Positions 48,601 to 60,364 of a stretch of DNA of 64,000 nt are shown here, piece after piece (the stretch's first letter is position 1; every line of letters begins with the position of its first letter). The stretch comes from Petrosia ficiformis (taxonomy: Eukaryota; Porifera; Demospongiae; Haplosclerida; Petrosiidae). The stretch covers positions 383,501-447,500 of the forward strand of contig OX345639.1 of the NCBI GenBank assembly GCA_947044365.1. Reading direction: 5' to 3'. The position numbers and the translations under genes were made by a program. The notes under the pieces are model-generated. The model was not told the origin of the DNA, did no database searches, and saw nothing but the letters and a program-made list of their open reading frames with translations.

Positions 48601-51564
48601 GATAGCAGTAGTGATTGCCTTTTCTCTTTGACCTCAGATTAATGAGGCATAGTATGAATACAGTCTTTACCTCACATATATGTATGGTCTACTAAAATGG
48701 AAACTATAGCTACAGACTATTCATTGTAAGTATGTCATTGAATGTGTAATTGAATTAGAAAAGTTGTGTTGTGTGTAATATTTTGACACTTGGATTAATG
48801 AGGCATACATGCAAGGTATGAAACTCTATTGCAAAGTCAGGAAATTTCAATGCACCATCCTTTATAGACAGGATACGAGAATACGTATATGTGACCCGAA
48901 TGGCAATAGAATTATACTTAATCTTATGATCAACGGGGGATTTGCTGGCATGTGACCTTCAACTTAGTAACGAGATTTTACCATATTAAGTACCTATACA
49001 TGTATTATCTGAGAGGTGGTTAACTCATCTGAGTGGTGGTTACTCCCAACCAGTGCCGACCGTGTGGGCAGAACACTGAATATGAAATACAATTATTTTA
49101 GTGTTGTACCTGACTACCTATGCCTCTACAACCTATACACAATGTTTTCCTCAGATATTAAGGGTGCATCAGTGGTACATGACATTTGGTCAACAATCAG
49201 TGTTATAAAACTGTGTTTTTCAGCATAAGGTTGAAGGTGAAGGTTGGTGAAACAAGCCTAACATTCTTGGAAGAACATACCCTGACTCCACCCCCCATGA
49301 GCAGTGTGCTTTGCATGATCAATTCTTTCCCCTCCCAAACCAAAAACCCTGTATGAAACTCTAACTATACTAGTATAGGTGCACACCTATACCCTTTCTA
49401 CTGTGACAATACACACAATATGTCACAATGTATGTATTCCACACCTATACTCTTTCTACACACACAATGTACGTCTTATGTTTCACTACACTGCTTTGAA
49501 CTACATAATTCCACACCTATACCCTTTCTACTATGACGACACACACACACCCAATGTATGTCTTATGTTTCATTACTATAACCTATTACTATACGATTCC
49601 ACACCTGCACCCTTCTACTTTTATGACATTCCTATTTTAACAGACTGTACAAGATAAAAACATTTAGGGCTAGGTATGTAAGTATGTAGTTAGAATTATA
49701 GTAATGATACACAGACATACATTATGTGTATCATATCACAGTAGAAAGGGTATAGGTATGTAAGTATGTAGTTTGATTTATAGTAATGAAACACAGACAT
49801 ACATTGTGTGTATCATATCACAGTATATAGTGGCAGACATCATAACTGGTACATGTAGGTGTAATAGTGTTAACTATAATATTATATTGTTTAGAGTCAT
49901 TACCAATGATTATTAGAGATTACTAAGCAATCATAGGGATACATTCGTTCTCGTTACAAGTAGTGTATTAGTATCTATACAACTATACACATTATTGAAT
50001 TACAATTTGTGTATGTGTGCATGTATATCTATTGTACTGTGTGTATTATACATGTATGTGTGTATTGTACTATTATATAAATGGTGGGTGTTGTATATGT
50101 TATAGTATCTGACGATTCCCTCTGTGAATGTGATGTGTACCCACTCATAGCTTCATCCTACCTTTTTATAATAATAAACCATAATTTAATTATTAAATAT
50201 TAATCTTCTATTTGCTAAATGATTTATAGAATAGATTAATCTTCCATAAAACCACATATTGATATACTGCATGCCTATATGAATCAGCTCTTCCGATAAC
50301 AGGAGCAATGTGAGGAGGAGGAGGAAGTAGTCAAAACAAGACAATTACATCACAGTTACATTTCTCACACTTGAATTCCCTTTTAAATATTCATATCAGG
50401 GCATAGATTTATATAGTGCTTGTAATATTATTTATTAACGCCTGACTTGTAATTTGCGTATATAGTCCCCATGTCTATATACAGCTGTTAGTAGCATCTG
50501 TTATTTATGTCCAATCAATGTGTGTGGGTGTATAATGAAGAGTTATTTTATATCATTGACGTTGTTTTGGTTTCACTAGATTATGTTACATAACAGTTAA
50601 GGAAGACTGGATATAATTATAAATCTGTGCATGTCTCAACCACATCAATACTATTAGGAATTTGTTTTATTCCAATAGTCTAACTACTGTCTCTTTCTTT
50701 TGCTCTGTTGTAACTGTTCTTATACTTTGACACTTAGTTACCTTACTAAGTATTCCTGTTATATATGATTGTTTATTATGTTAAGATGGATCACATTTCT
50801 GAAATGCAAAAACCATACTTTGTTCATATAGTCGTTTGTTTTCCCTTTTGTCTTATCATCTATTTAACTTTAGCATTGATTTTAGCTAAGAGAATCGTGT
50901 TGCTTTCTTAATGTTGGTTATTTGTAGTTAATTGTGAAGTGTGAACTATCTTGATCACATGACTACTTTATAATTACATAGAGCATGTGTGCATGAAGGG
51001 AGGATGATTGTTCGGAACACAACATTCACTAGCTGTTACTAATTGGGGCTTGTTCATGCTTGCCTCATCATTACCTTCTGAATGTTAACTAATACCTCAC
51101 TATATATGCATTTAATTATTCACTACCTGTACGTGAATGTATGTGTTGTTTCTGGGGCAACCATTTCATTTACTCCACATATTTTAGTGATATAACAGAT
51201 ACAAGTTATATAGTCATATTACAGTTTTAATATAGTGCAGTATGATTCATGCATTATGTAACAAAATGTACATCATCGACATTGTACATTACCGTTCATG
51301 TCTTTATTAGGGCAAGTCAGTGAAGGGCAAGTCAAAAGTTGTTCGACATCACAAAGAGGAGGTATAGTTTGATATTCATGGTATGTCAATATTTATTTCT
51401 ATCCTCTTAGCTGAAACGTCAGTTGATTGGTCCTAGACCATTCTCTTTAGAGAGAATGATGACAATATTTCATAGTATAACTGAAGAAGATGTGATACCA
51501 ACAGCATGTCTCTATTCTCAAGTATGATTATCACACACACACACACACACACATACACACACAC

Positions 51565-51612
<48 letters not shown>

Positions 51613-53221
51613 ACACACACACACACACACATACAGATGCCACATAACCTGTCTACTCGATATAATTATGCTAAAATATGAACGTGTGTAATAATAAACA
51701 CAAATAGTCATGTATGTTTCAGTATTATTACATGTACACATTTACATTAAGTTTCTATACTATGATAAAATCTACACTTTAATAACATGATAGTCAACTG
51801 TACTTCTAAATAGGTACTACTTTGTACTGTAATGTATGAATCCCTATACATTTGTATGTGATAGCATAGTACTGAGGTGTCACTGTGTAGTACATGTACA
51901 AACATGTACATTCGAAATACATTGTACTTCAATCACAAAGTACACTGTAGTCAATGGAAGTACAGTGATAGTATGTAAACTTAATAATGTCAGGTACTGT
52001 ACATTATTATGTCTATAGTTATTTATGTTTGTATTCTGTCTGGTAAACGTGTGTGTGTTATGATTTATGTAAGTATGTTGGTAACTCAGTATAATTATAT
52101 ATATAATTAATATACTGTATCTGTGTGCATGTAAGCTCTGGACAGTTTATGATACATTACATCCCTTACCTCATTATGAAAATGATTTCATCAATAACAC
52201 ACTATAATTACTTATCTCAATAATGTACTTCACATTCTGAATAAACAGTGTGTGTGTGTGTGTGTGTCATGAATAGTCGTCATTGATAATGATACAGGAA
52301 ACATTTCTGCATACATTCACTTGTGATATGTATTTGTAGTGAATGTGGGTGTTTGTTTATTTAATTATATATGGATATACTCTTATTCATTATAGATTCG
52401 GTATGTAATACGTAATCCATGTATTATAATTAAATTCATCAATATACATGTACACAATCAATAATATATTTTTTATATAGATGTTTTGTGTGCGTGTGTG
52501 TGTGTGTCATGAATAGTCATTAATAACAACACAGGAAACATTTCTGCATGCGTTCACTTGTATTATGAAATCATATTTTTCTGGTGAATTGCGAGTGTTT
52601 GTATAATTATATATGATACACTATTATTCACGGTATGTATTACATAATCCATGTCTTATAATTAAATTTATCAATATACATGTACACAATCAATAATATA
52701 TTTTTTATATAGATGTTTTGTGTGCGTGTGTGTGTGTGTCATGAATAGTCGTTGATAACAATACAGGAAACATTTCTGCGTGCGTTCACTCGTATTATGA
52801 AATCATATTTTTCTGGTGAATTGCGATTGTTTGTATAATTATATATGATATACTATATATATATGGATATACTCTTATTCATTATAGATTCGGTATGTAA
52901 TACGTAATCCATGTATTATAATTAAATTCATCAATATACATGTACACAATCAATAATATATTTTTTATATAGATATTTTGTGTGCGTGTGTGTGTGTGTC
53001 ATGAATAGTCATTGATAACAATACAGGAAACATTTCTGCATACATTCACTCGTATTATGAAATCATATTTTTCTGGTGAATTGCGATTGTTTGTATAATT
53101 ATATATGATATACTATATATATATGGATATACTATTATTCATTATAGATTCGGTATGTAATACGTAATCCATGTATTATAATTAAATTCGTCATTATACA
53201 TTTACATAATCAATAATGTAT

Positions 53222-53255
<34 letters not shown>

Positions 53256-56200
53256 AATTTGTGAATGTGTCATGTATTGTTATTGTTAACGACACAAAGA
53301 AATATTTCATTATATGCATACTTTCACATGCATTATACTAATCATTATGTTTCTGGTGAATGCGGGTGATAAATGTGAATACTATTATCATAGATCCAGT
53401 ATGTATGATATAATATGTGTCTGTTATAATTAAATTTGTCAATGAATATACATAATTTATCACTAGTTTACTAGCTACTAATGCCACAACATATATTTGT
53501 CAGATAGTAAATTTATGTATATATGTATGTCACTATGAATATGAAAAGTGGTATAATAATAAATGTATATATCCAGTGCTGCATACAGAAAATGAAGCTG
53601 GGGGGGAGGGCAATATGAGACTTTTGAGAACGTAGGGGGGGGGGGCAACGATGTTACCATGTGCCGTAAGCACATATTGGCAAACTAAGGGACTTTGTGT
53701 GACATTTTGGGAAACACTTGTGTATTTTTCTGTAACAGTTGAAATTTCTGGCCATGTATTTCCTGATTAACTACTCTAGAGTCATTCTGTATGACGAAAA
53801 CTACAGCAATGTCAGCACACAGTTCAGTATTGCACCATTTAACACTTAGACTATACAGATATAACATGAAAGAGATCAAAATCAGTAATCATTAATGATT
53901 TTGCTTCAAAAAATCTCACATGTAATACAATGTAACATGTAGTATTTACTTTTACGTCACACTCATGAAAGTCTAGGGGGGCAGGAGCTCCCCTAGGGGG
54001 GGCGAATGACCGCCCCCCCCCCCCCCCCCCCAAATGCAGCCCTGATATCTACAAGTATGTATGTATTCTATGTATCTATGTGTATGTTTGTATGTAATCT
54101 ATAATTCTTGATAACAAATGTGGTAATACATAGGGACACAGTATAATTAAATGTCTATTTGCTAAAATACAATAATAGGTTAGTTTAGTGACTACAAAAC
54201 ATATTTTATAAGAATGTGTTTCTGAAAGAATTTGGACATAGGGTTAATTAACCTTTATCATTCCTTTTGATCTCTGTACTGTGACTATCATGAATGACTA
54301 AATCTTACCAGCTGTCTTTAAAGAGAAGATTAGATTGCAACAACATTCTAGTCATGCCGATGTATAGTATGATCATGTACATGAGTTATGACAGGTGTGA
54401 TTGTATAATATCAATTAGTCACTTTTATTAGTAGAGTTGTAGTAGTTGGTTTGTATGTGTCTGTGTGTCTATCTGCTGCTGTTTGTTGAACAGCTACGAC
54501 ATCAAGTTTGGATATATAGCTCTTATTTCTGCATGTGCACAAGAACAAATGTCGGCTATGTTTTTGAAGTCACTAGACATCTGGAAAGAATGAAACTCAC
54601 TCAATAGTTTCTTAGTTTTGGTTACTTCAGATATTATATGTGCAGATAAATAATAACCTTTTCTTTTTCTTCTTGTTTCAAGCAAACTCATAATTCACTT
54701 GAGATACAGTTTCACAGCCCACACACTACCGACCAATTTGCTCATTAATTAAATTGCATTTGAAATTTTGAATCTTATTTGGCTCGCAATATACTCTGGT
54801 TTCTCCTGTAGGCGAGGGTTCTACACTTCAGTGCTTTTCAGATTGTAGTAATATGCTTAAATATAATAGTTCTTTGTGTTAAAATAATATCCTTAGAGAG
54901 TAGTCTCGCATAGCCAGACCCAACCTACTACGAAGGAAGTATTTGTCTACCCACTGTACTAGCATTCATCAAGAGTGTCAAGTACCTGGCAAATTGGTAA
55001 TTGAATTCATGACTGTAGTAATGATATTCATATAGCTGGCTTACTGGGAAAGTACAGTTATGAATATACTTATTTTGATTATTACTGGTTTGTCACCTAC
55101 TAAAATAGCCAAAAATCTGGCTATCTCTTGACGAACACCAGTATAGTTGGTTGAACAGACATTTCCTTCATAGTAGGTTAGGTCTGGCTACATGAGACTG
55201 TTTAGAGAGAACAATGAATGATAACTAATAGTTACCAACTAATGAATTATATTATACATATAGTTATTAGTAATACCCGCTACATGTTGTTACAATGCTG
55301 TATCTCAATATTATCATTGTTAGTTCACTTTCATTGCACTTCATATATTAAACACTTTGTTACAAAACTCATTAAACAGTTACATGTACATGTAACACAA
55401 TATACTAAAGGTCATTCAAGTTTATCATGACCTCAGAAACATGCTCATAACTTAATTATCCTTCCAATTCATAATACAGAATCAGTATCACTGATCATTA
55501 AGTTGAACGTTTTTATGGCATCAAGGTTAATGTGATTACCTTTAGTATATACATGTACATGTACATGTATATTATACTAAAGGTAAAGGTTAATGTGATT
55601 ACCTTTAGTATATACATGTACATGTACATGTATATTATACTAAAGGTAAAGGCTAATGTGATTACCTTTAGTATATACATGTACATGTACATGTATATTA
55701 TACTAAAGGTAAAGGTTAATGTGATTACCTTTAGTATATACATGTACATGTACTCCATGCATTTTATATTGCTACCTACCTGTATCTATACTTTAGCACT
55801 GGTATCAATTATCTTATAAAATATGTATTTAGACAAGACATTAAAATCAAGAACATTTTTTACATTCACTTGCTATTAGTGTAATTATACTGGTAGCTTT
55901 CATAATTAAATAAAATACTATTGTCATAACTGAAGGGCCTCATTTTCAATACTTCTCCATGATAAATGTTTTTTTTTTTTTTGTAACAACACGAGCGACT
56001 GAAGGTCTGTTATCTTTTTTGCAATCTTCATAGCATACCCACATGCTGTTTGAGCCAATAAGACGTGTTCAGACTAGCCTACACAATATTTTCTTTTGTT
56101 GAGTGACATTTAATACATGAAATTTTATAACGTCACTAACGTGTGTGTCTGCATATCATATTTCAACGTGTACACAATAATTATATTTTATTACTCAACT

Positions 56201-57383
56201 ATCCCAAGGGAAAATAATCAGACTAACAGCTGGTTGGAATATTAACAAAAAGTACGAGATGCAAAATCATACTAGTATATATTGATAACAAGTAATAAAA
56301 TATTATAATAATTATGATTCATAAAGATATTGTTTTTTCACTTTTAGCTGACAAAGTACATAAAATTGGAAGGGTGTGGTATATCGTTTTGTTCGTCAGT
56401 TTGTATATTAGTGAAAAACCAAAACAACATATATAGTATACTAATTGATATATATCTGTTACTGGTGCAGCTGACATTAGATATAATGTACTATTCTCAC
56501 TTTAATATTATGATACTAATTGATATATACATATATAGTATACTAATTGATATATATCTGTTACTGGTGCAGCTGACATTAGATATAATGTACTATTCTC
56601 ACTTTAATATTATGATACTAATTGATATATACATATATAGTATACTAATTGATATATATCTGTTACTGGTGCAGCTGACATTAGATATAATGTACTATTC
56701 TCACTTTAATATTATGATACTAATTGATATATACATATATAGTATATATACTAATTGATATATATCTGTTACTGGTGCAGCTGACATTGGATATAATTTC
56801 ACTCTAGTATTGTGATATATACATATATAGTATATTAAATGTCATTATAACTGTTACTGGTACAGCTGATATTGTGATACATATTGTCTTATTAGAATAT
56901 ACTGATTACTGAGATCATTAGTAACCCAGTCACCCTCAAACTCAGGTTTTTTCTTAACAGGCTATTTACTCTGTCTGTGCGTGTATGTGTCTGTGTGGGG
57001 TGTGCGTGTGAGTGTTTGTTGTGTGGGACGAAAGTATAGTTGTGCTGGAATTCTTTTTCATAATGAAGACAACAATTTTCCCATACATTTATTTATTTGT
57101 TTATATATCTAATTACATATACTAAGATGCTCACCATTCCATATTCAATGGGTACAGAGTACTAAAATATGTATGTCTATTTTTCCTGTGTAAGTCATAA
57201 TACCACGTGTATTAATATAAACATAGGTATAGCCCTTATGCTATAAATAACACATAATGATTGTTTTATTTGCATTCCACAATGATATATAATTATAGTT
57301 AGTCTTACTCAAGTACAACACAGTGTACATACAAATGAATAATTTTATTTTTTGTTTCTACTCCCACTATTTCCAGGAATTAC

Positions 57384-57414
<31 letters not shown>

Positions 57415-59492
57415 CATATATAATCATATACATATATATATATATATATATATGTATATGTGGGGGGGGGAGATTGTACAGGAAGTGTAGTAATGTTGTT
57501 CATCATCTCCAGCATAGTCTACATTCATACATACACAAATACTACATACATTATAAGTTAAAGATCTTGTCTCTGTGATCAGGATTCATAATAAAGCTAT
57601 ATAATTTGGTTACTCTCTGATCAGAAAAAAACTTTATGAAAAGTCAAACGTTTCGACAGTTACTTACTGTCTTCTTCAGTGTACAACAGACAAAACAAGT
57701 GTATATAGAGAAAAAAAGTATCCCTATGATTGCTTTATGGTGTCCAGCATTCAGTAATCATGGCTGACTTTATCATTCCTGAAACACCCCGGGAATGATG
57801 TAACTTCCTTAACTACGTATACAATGCATGCGTAGGTGACACAAGAATATAAATATATATATATATATATATAGTTTGAACCCGTGGGAAAGCAATCATA
57901 GGGATGGCCCTACGGGCCATAAAAAAATTCAACAAGTGTATCATGTGACAGGTGTAATTCATTATTGATTAGTGTAAATGAGGTAGGCCTGACAAGTCTG
58001 AAGTGTTGATGAATGTTAATGTCAGATTGATATATTAATTGATATGTAATTAATTATAGCATTCTGTATAATATAATAATTGATAACTATTAATATAATT
58101 ATGAGTTTTATATCATAATAAATATAGTACACTGGTAGTCTAAGAGATATTATATGTCAAAATAGGTTTACAAACTGAAGACAATAATTGTTTTATTACT
58201 AATATCACAGTTATTATAATCTTATTTATTATTAGACATGAGATCACTTAGTATATACCAAATATAAGAATACTGGAAGTCCCGGAGACATTATATGTTA
58301 TTACAGACAGTGATTTACTGTCTAATATATACAACACTCATTATAATAAAATAATTGTTATGATAATAATTATTATTATCAATATAAACATGAGATTGGT
58401 AGTCTGGGAGACAATATACGTCAATAGAGACACCTTTACTGATAAAGTACTATAATATATATAACGTAATGAAATAATTGTTATGATAACATTTCAGATT
58501 AATACAATTATGATCATACTAGGTATTGTTTGTCTGTTATATAATATTATGTCATTAGAGACACACTATACTATAAGTATGTAACAATGATCAATTATGA
58601 GTATTAAGTCATGATGTCAACAGTGAATAATTTGTTTAGTAATGTTTAATGAAAATTCTTTTAGCATTATAGTTGTAATAATTATATTACATCTGTCTTA
58701 ACTCATGAGAATTATATGGCAGGAATGATGTGTGAAAATAATTTGTTTACTTGGAAAAACAAAACACTTGAAATATTACTTCACTCTTATTGGTAAAAAT
58801 TATTGATATTGAATTCTCTCTAATAGATTTCAACGTTAGTATCACTTCATCTCCTAGCTAAAGTGAGCTCAGGAGATGTACTGGATGTTGTGAAATACAA
58901 GGTATACATATAATATTACCAGATAACACACCAAGTATAGCGTAGTTGTATGCATATAATATTATAAGTTTATAATACTGACTTGGAATGATATTATTAT
59001 TGATGATATACTTCTTGTTTTCATTCTTCGACTTAAATATAAATTGTATAAGTCTTAATTAAGATTAATTTTGACAAAAGTGCAAATTCCATTACATTTA
59101 AACAAATATTTCAAGTATATTGATACATATACTGATAGTCCCATACCACCACTCCCCTGTTGTTAGTAATTATAGTATTATGACAATCATGAGATGCCTT
59201 AAATTATTTCCCACTCTGATACTTATATAATCTAATATAAAGCTATTAACAACATATTATAGATCACAGAATTAATTCTATAAAGACAACAAATTAGATT
59301 ATTTCTAAAGATGTTATTTAATCTTTATTGATGACACCTTTCTTTGTTTTAGTGCTTGGTGACTTTTGAAGTAATCAGAGAGATTTCAAAGTATGTGTCT
59401 TAAAACAAAAATAAATTACCTCATTCTTTTTAATTCTTTACAGGAGTATCAACTTTGAAATTGTGCGATATTTGTATGATTATAGTCATTAA
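44586..59492 (+). CDS. ORC5: Origin recognition complex subunit 5 with a long N-terminal extension
   Basis: ORC5 is an AAA+ subunit of the complex that marks replication origins and loads MCM helicases. Fourteen exons join in frame: 44586-45353, 45404-45496, 45631-45709, 46554-46753, 46814-46925, 47284-47414, 47957-48005, 48109-48199, 48268-48445, 51311-51361, 51411-51521, 58827-58901, 59353-59390 and 59444-59492. They give about 674 residues against 435 in human. The Walker A motif is GHTGVGKT and the Walker B region is [11 protein letters not shown]. Further landmarks are [58 protein letters not shown] and [11 protein letters not shown]. The first about 240 residues have no human counterpart: a basic N-terminus ([12 protein letters not shown]), then an extreme Glu/Asp-rich stretch near residues 175-225. 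Introns 9 (2.9 kb) and 11 (7.3 kb) are unusually long for this window. Confidence 0.95.
45508..45630. repeat. (TAA)n microsatellite in ORC5 intron 2
   Basis: About forty TAA units with rare TTAA interruptions. It runs right up to the acceptor TATAG of exon 3 and takes the place of a polypyrimidine tract. Confidence 0.95.
45825..46129. mobile_element. 305-bp MITE in ORC5 intron 3
   Basis: The ends CAGTGTACAATATT and AATATTGTACACTG are perfect inverted repeats. AATTT flanks both sides (45820-45824 and 46130-46134). The interior has GGCTGGCCATGATAGCCAAC and AAAATGCCCGATGGCCTTCT. No coding frame is visible. Confidence 0.85.
46135..46459. mobile_element. Second MITE directly adjacent, in ORC5 intron 3
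   Basis: The left end AGGGCTGAAATAAATACTGC and the right end GCAGTATTTGTTTCAGCACT are inverted repeats with two mismatches. The terminal CAG/AGGGCTGAAA style resembles hAT-type ends. It abuts the previous element, which may have inserted at its edge. Confidence 0.8.
46935..47258. repeat. (GGAT)n array upstream of ORC5 exon 6
   Basis: About 320 bp of GGAT/GAATGGAT units fill intron 5. Its reverse complement fills the next intron. Confidence 0.95.
47470..47836. repeat. (ATCC)n array downstream of ORC5 exon 6
   Basis: About 360 bp of CATC/ATCC units with an internal higher-order repeat (TATCTAATCATCCATCTACA then TCAATCAATCC) repeated three times at about 120-bp spacing. It is complementary to the GGAT array, with ORC5 exon 6 (47284-47414) between them. 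Confidence 0.95.
48446..51310. other. ORC5 intron 9 (2.9 kb)
   Basis: AT-rich sequence without a recognisable gene. 49379-49640 holds about 2.5 copies of a unit starting CACACCTATACCCTTTCTAC, and 49670-49830 holds two copies of TAGGTATGTAAGTATGTAGT plus ACACAGACATACATT, ending AGTAGAAAGGGTATAGGTAT, which is the inverse of the first motif. This gives a foldback cluster. The rest shows nothing specific. Confidence 0.65.
51530..51632. repeat. (CA)n microsatellite in ORC5 intron 11
   Basis: About 100 bp of CA dinucleotides with rare TA interruptions, starting eight bases after the exon 11 splice donor. Confidence 0.95.
52236..53390. repeat. Tandem array of about 230-260-bp units with (GT)n cores
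   Basis: Four to five units, each with GTGTGCGTGTGTGTGTGTC, ATGAATAGTCATTGATAAC, CAGGAAACATTTCTGCATAC, TCTGGTGAATTGCG, TTCGGTATGTAATACGTAAT and ACATGTACACAATCAATAAT. Starts of ATGTTTTGTG-type junctions lie at 52481, 52713 and 52973, so unit length varies (232 and 260 bp). The outer units are more diverged. Confidence 0.9.
53574..54042. mobile_element. Inverted-repeat element with G- and C-tract ends
   Basis: The left end CAGTGCTGCATACAG, then G-runs (GGGGGGGAGGG and GGGGGGGGGGGC); the right end has (C)n then CAAATGCAGCCCTG, the inverse of CAGGGCTGCATTTG. ATATC occurs on both flanks. A 9-bp palindromic block CAGGAGCTCCCCTAGGGG lies near 53980. There is no intact coding region. The terminal sequence is hAT-like. 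Confidence 0.72.
54901..55201. mobile_element. hAT-like MITE with about 45-bp TIRs and 8-bp target duplication
   Basis: AGTCTCGCATAGCCAGACCC, AACCTACTACGAAGGAAGT is repeated inverted at 55157-55199 with few mismatches. TTAGAGAG occurs at 54893-54900 and 55202-55209, an 8-bp direct repeat as expected for hAT transposition. The 300-bp interior is non-coding. Confidence 0.87.
55524..55756. repeat. 63-bp minisatellite, about 3.7 copies, each unit a hairpin
   Basis: The unit contains GGTTAATGTGATTACCTTTA, GTATATACATGTACATGTAC and ATGTATATTATACTAAAGGTAA. TTACCTTTAGTATA pairs with TATACTAAAGGTAA around a palindromic ACATGTACATGTACATGT core, so each unit forms a nearly complete hairpin. Frames on both strands are artefacts of the period of 63. 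Confidence 0.93.
56430..56830. repeat. 102-bp minisatellite, about 3.7 copies
   Basis: The unit contains ACTAATTGATATATATCTGT, TACTGGTGCAGCTGACATTA and GTACTATTCTCACTTTAATA. CTAATT starts at 56441, 56543 and 56645, exactly 102 bp apart. The period is divisible by three, which explains the 130-residue open frame here. Confidence 0.93.
57382..57452. repeat. TA/CATA tracts
   Basis: Two (TA)n runs separated by CATACATATATAATCATATA, followed by a G9 run at about 57463-57471. Confidence 0.9.
57720..57905. mobile_element. 186-bp MITE, copy 1 (partner 63625-63823)
   Basis: The ends ATCCCTATGATTGCTT and AAGCAATCATAGGGAT are perfect 16-bp inverted repeats. The interior shares ACTACGTATACAATGCAT, GACACAAGAATATA and a TATA run with copy 2. 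GGCCCTACGGGCCATAA follows the right end and recurs, with one change, after copy 2. Confidence 0.88.
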
Positions 59493-59674
59493 TTAATTTT
59501 CTTTGTAAACTGCATTATTGAAAATACAATCCGTAATTAGTGGGCGTGGTCAACGATACGCAAGCGCTTGCCGGCCTATAAAATAAGCGCGTCAGTCCAT
59601 GGTTTGGCAGTACCAGTAAGTGAGAAATAACTCTACTAGTAGAAAGATAGATATAAACACTGCAATCAACAAAA
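59493..59674 (+). promoter_or_regulatory. TATA-box promoter of the intronless gene
   Basis: TATAAAATA at 59577-59585 is preceded by a GC-rich stretch (GTGGGCGTGG at 59540-59549 and GCAAGCGCTTGC at 59560-59571, a palindrome). A start of transcription near 59610 would be expected by the usual spacing. The whole region is only 182 bp from the ORC5 stop. This is the clearest core promoter in the window. Confidence 0.65.
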
Positions 59675-60364
59675 ATGTTATCTACTTTATTCCAAGGACA
59701 AGATGGTTCTATCAGAAGACGGGCTGCCAGCATGAAGCAATTTAGAAATGTTGGGACAGTTGAACATCAACTTTCCATAAAGAAGAGCGCAACTTTAAGC
59801 AAGAGGAACTCTGTAGAGAGTGATCATCATTCATCACTGCTGAATTTATTCTTCGACAAGAGACGCAGTAGCACAGTACCTGACGATCCAGAGCTAGCAA
59901 TGGCACTTCTAGACAGCAAAATTGCAAAGATACGTGGAGATCTAGAAGCAATGAAGATGGAAGACAGAACGATAGGACAAAGAGTTGCTAATGTTACAGC
60001 AGCAGTTAACAAAGCAGCCAGCAAACAGATTTCTCCCAGCAACAGTTTGGAAAGTATAAAAGAAAGTGAAGCTCCTGATTCACATCTTGGATCAACTACA
60101 TCTCTACCTCTGTGTGACTCCAAGAGAGATTCCGGTTTCATTTATGATCCTGCTTTCGAAATGATTGATCCTCAGAAATATTGTGTTCCCAACAACCTTG
60201 TGTTTACTGAAACTACAAAAAAAGCATACAGCACATCAGATTTAAACTTCATCAAGAATGACTTCCATGGCGATAATGGTGATCATTTAAAAGCAAGATC
60301 TACCGATCGTTTATCGTGTTATTCAGATTCGGCTCTCCTTGCTTATCGTACTCCAAACTTTTAA
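59675..60364 (+). CDS. Intronless unknown protein, Ser-rich with a central coiled coil
   Basis: 229 residues in one exon from ATG 59675 (MLSTLFQGQDGSIRRRAAS) to TAA at 60362-60364. I do not recognise the family. Visible features: basic phosphorylation-type motifs (RRRAAS near residue 14, KRRSS near residue 67), a charged amphipathic helix or coiled coil around residues 74-115 (LLDSKIAKIRGDLEAMKMED, RVANVTAAVNKAA), and a Ser/Asp-rich C-terminal half with regulatory-looking sites (RSTDRLSCYSDSALL). No signal peptide or membrane segment. Codon use is even and the frame is free of repeats. It has its own TATA promoter and an AATAAA at 60369-60374 just after the stop, so it is likely a real gene, possibly lineage-specific. 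Confidence 0.75.
   Translation: MLSTLFQGQDGSIRRRAASMKQFRNVGTVEHQLSIKKSATLSKRNSVESDHHSSLLNLFFDKRRSSTVPDDPELAMALLDSKIAKIRGDLEAMKMEDRTIGQRVANVTAAVNKAASKQISPSNSLESIKESEAPDSHLGSTTSLPLCDSKRDSGFIYDPAFEMIDPQKYCVPNNLVFTETTKKAYSTSDLNFIKNDFHGDNGDHLKARSTDRLSCYSDSALLAYRTPNF

Larger units (their letters stand above)
51522..58826. other. ORC5 intron 11 (7.3 kb), repeat-filled
   Basis: Between ORC5 exon 11 and exon 12. The donor CTCAAGTATG and acceptor CTAATAG are clear, and both exons continue the human ORC5 alignment. The content is a CA tract, a 230-260-bp tandem array, several transposon remnants, 63-bp and 102-bp minisatellites, and AT-rich sequence. No gene was recognised on either strand. Confidence 0.8.

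Noticed and set aside
56366..56758. A 130-codon open frame in ORC5 intron 11
   Set aside because: Built from a 102-bp repeat (34 codons), so openness is repeated by construction.
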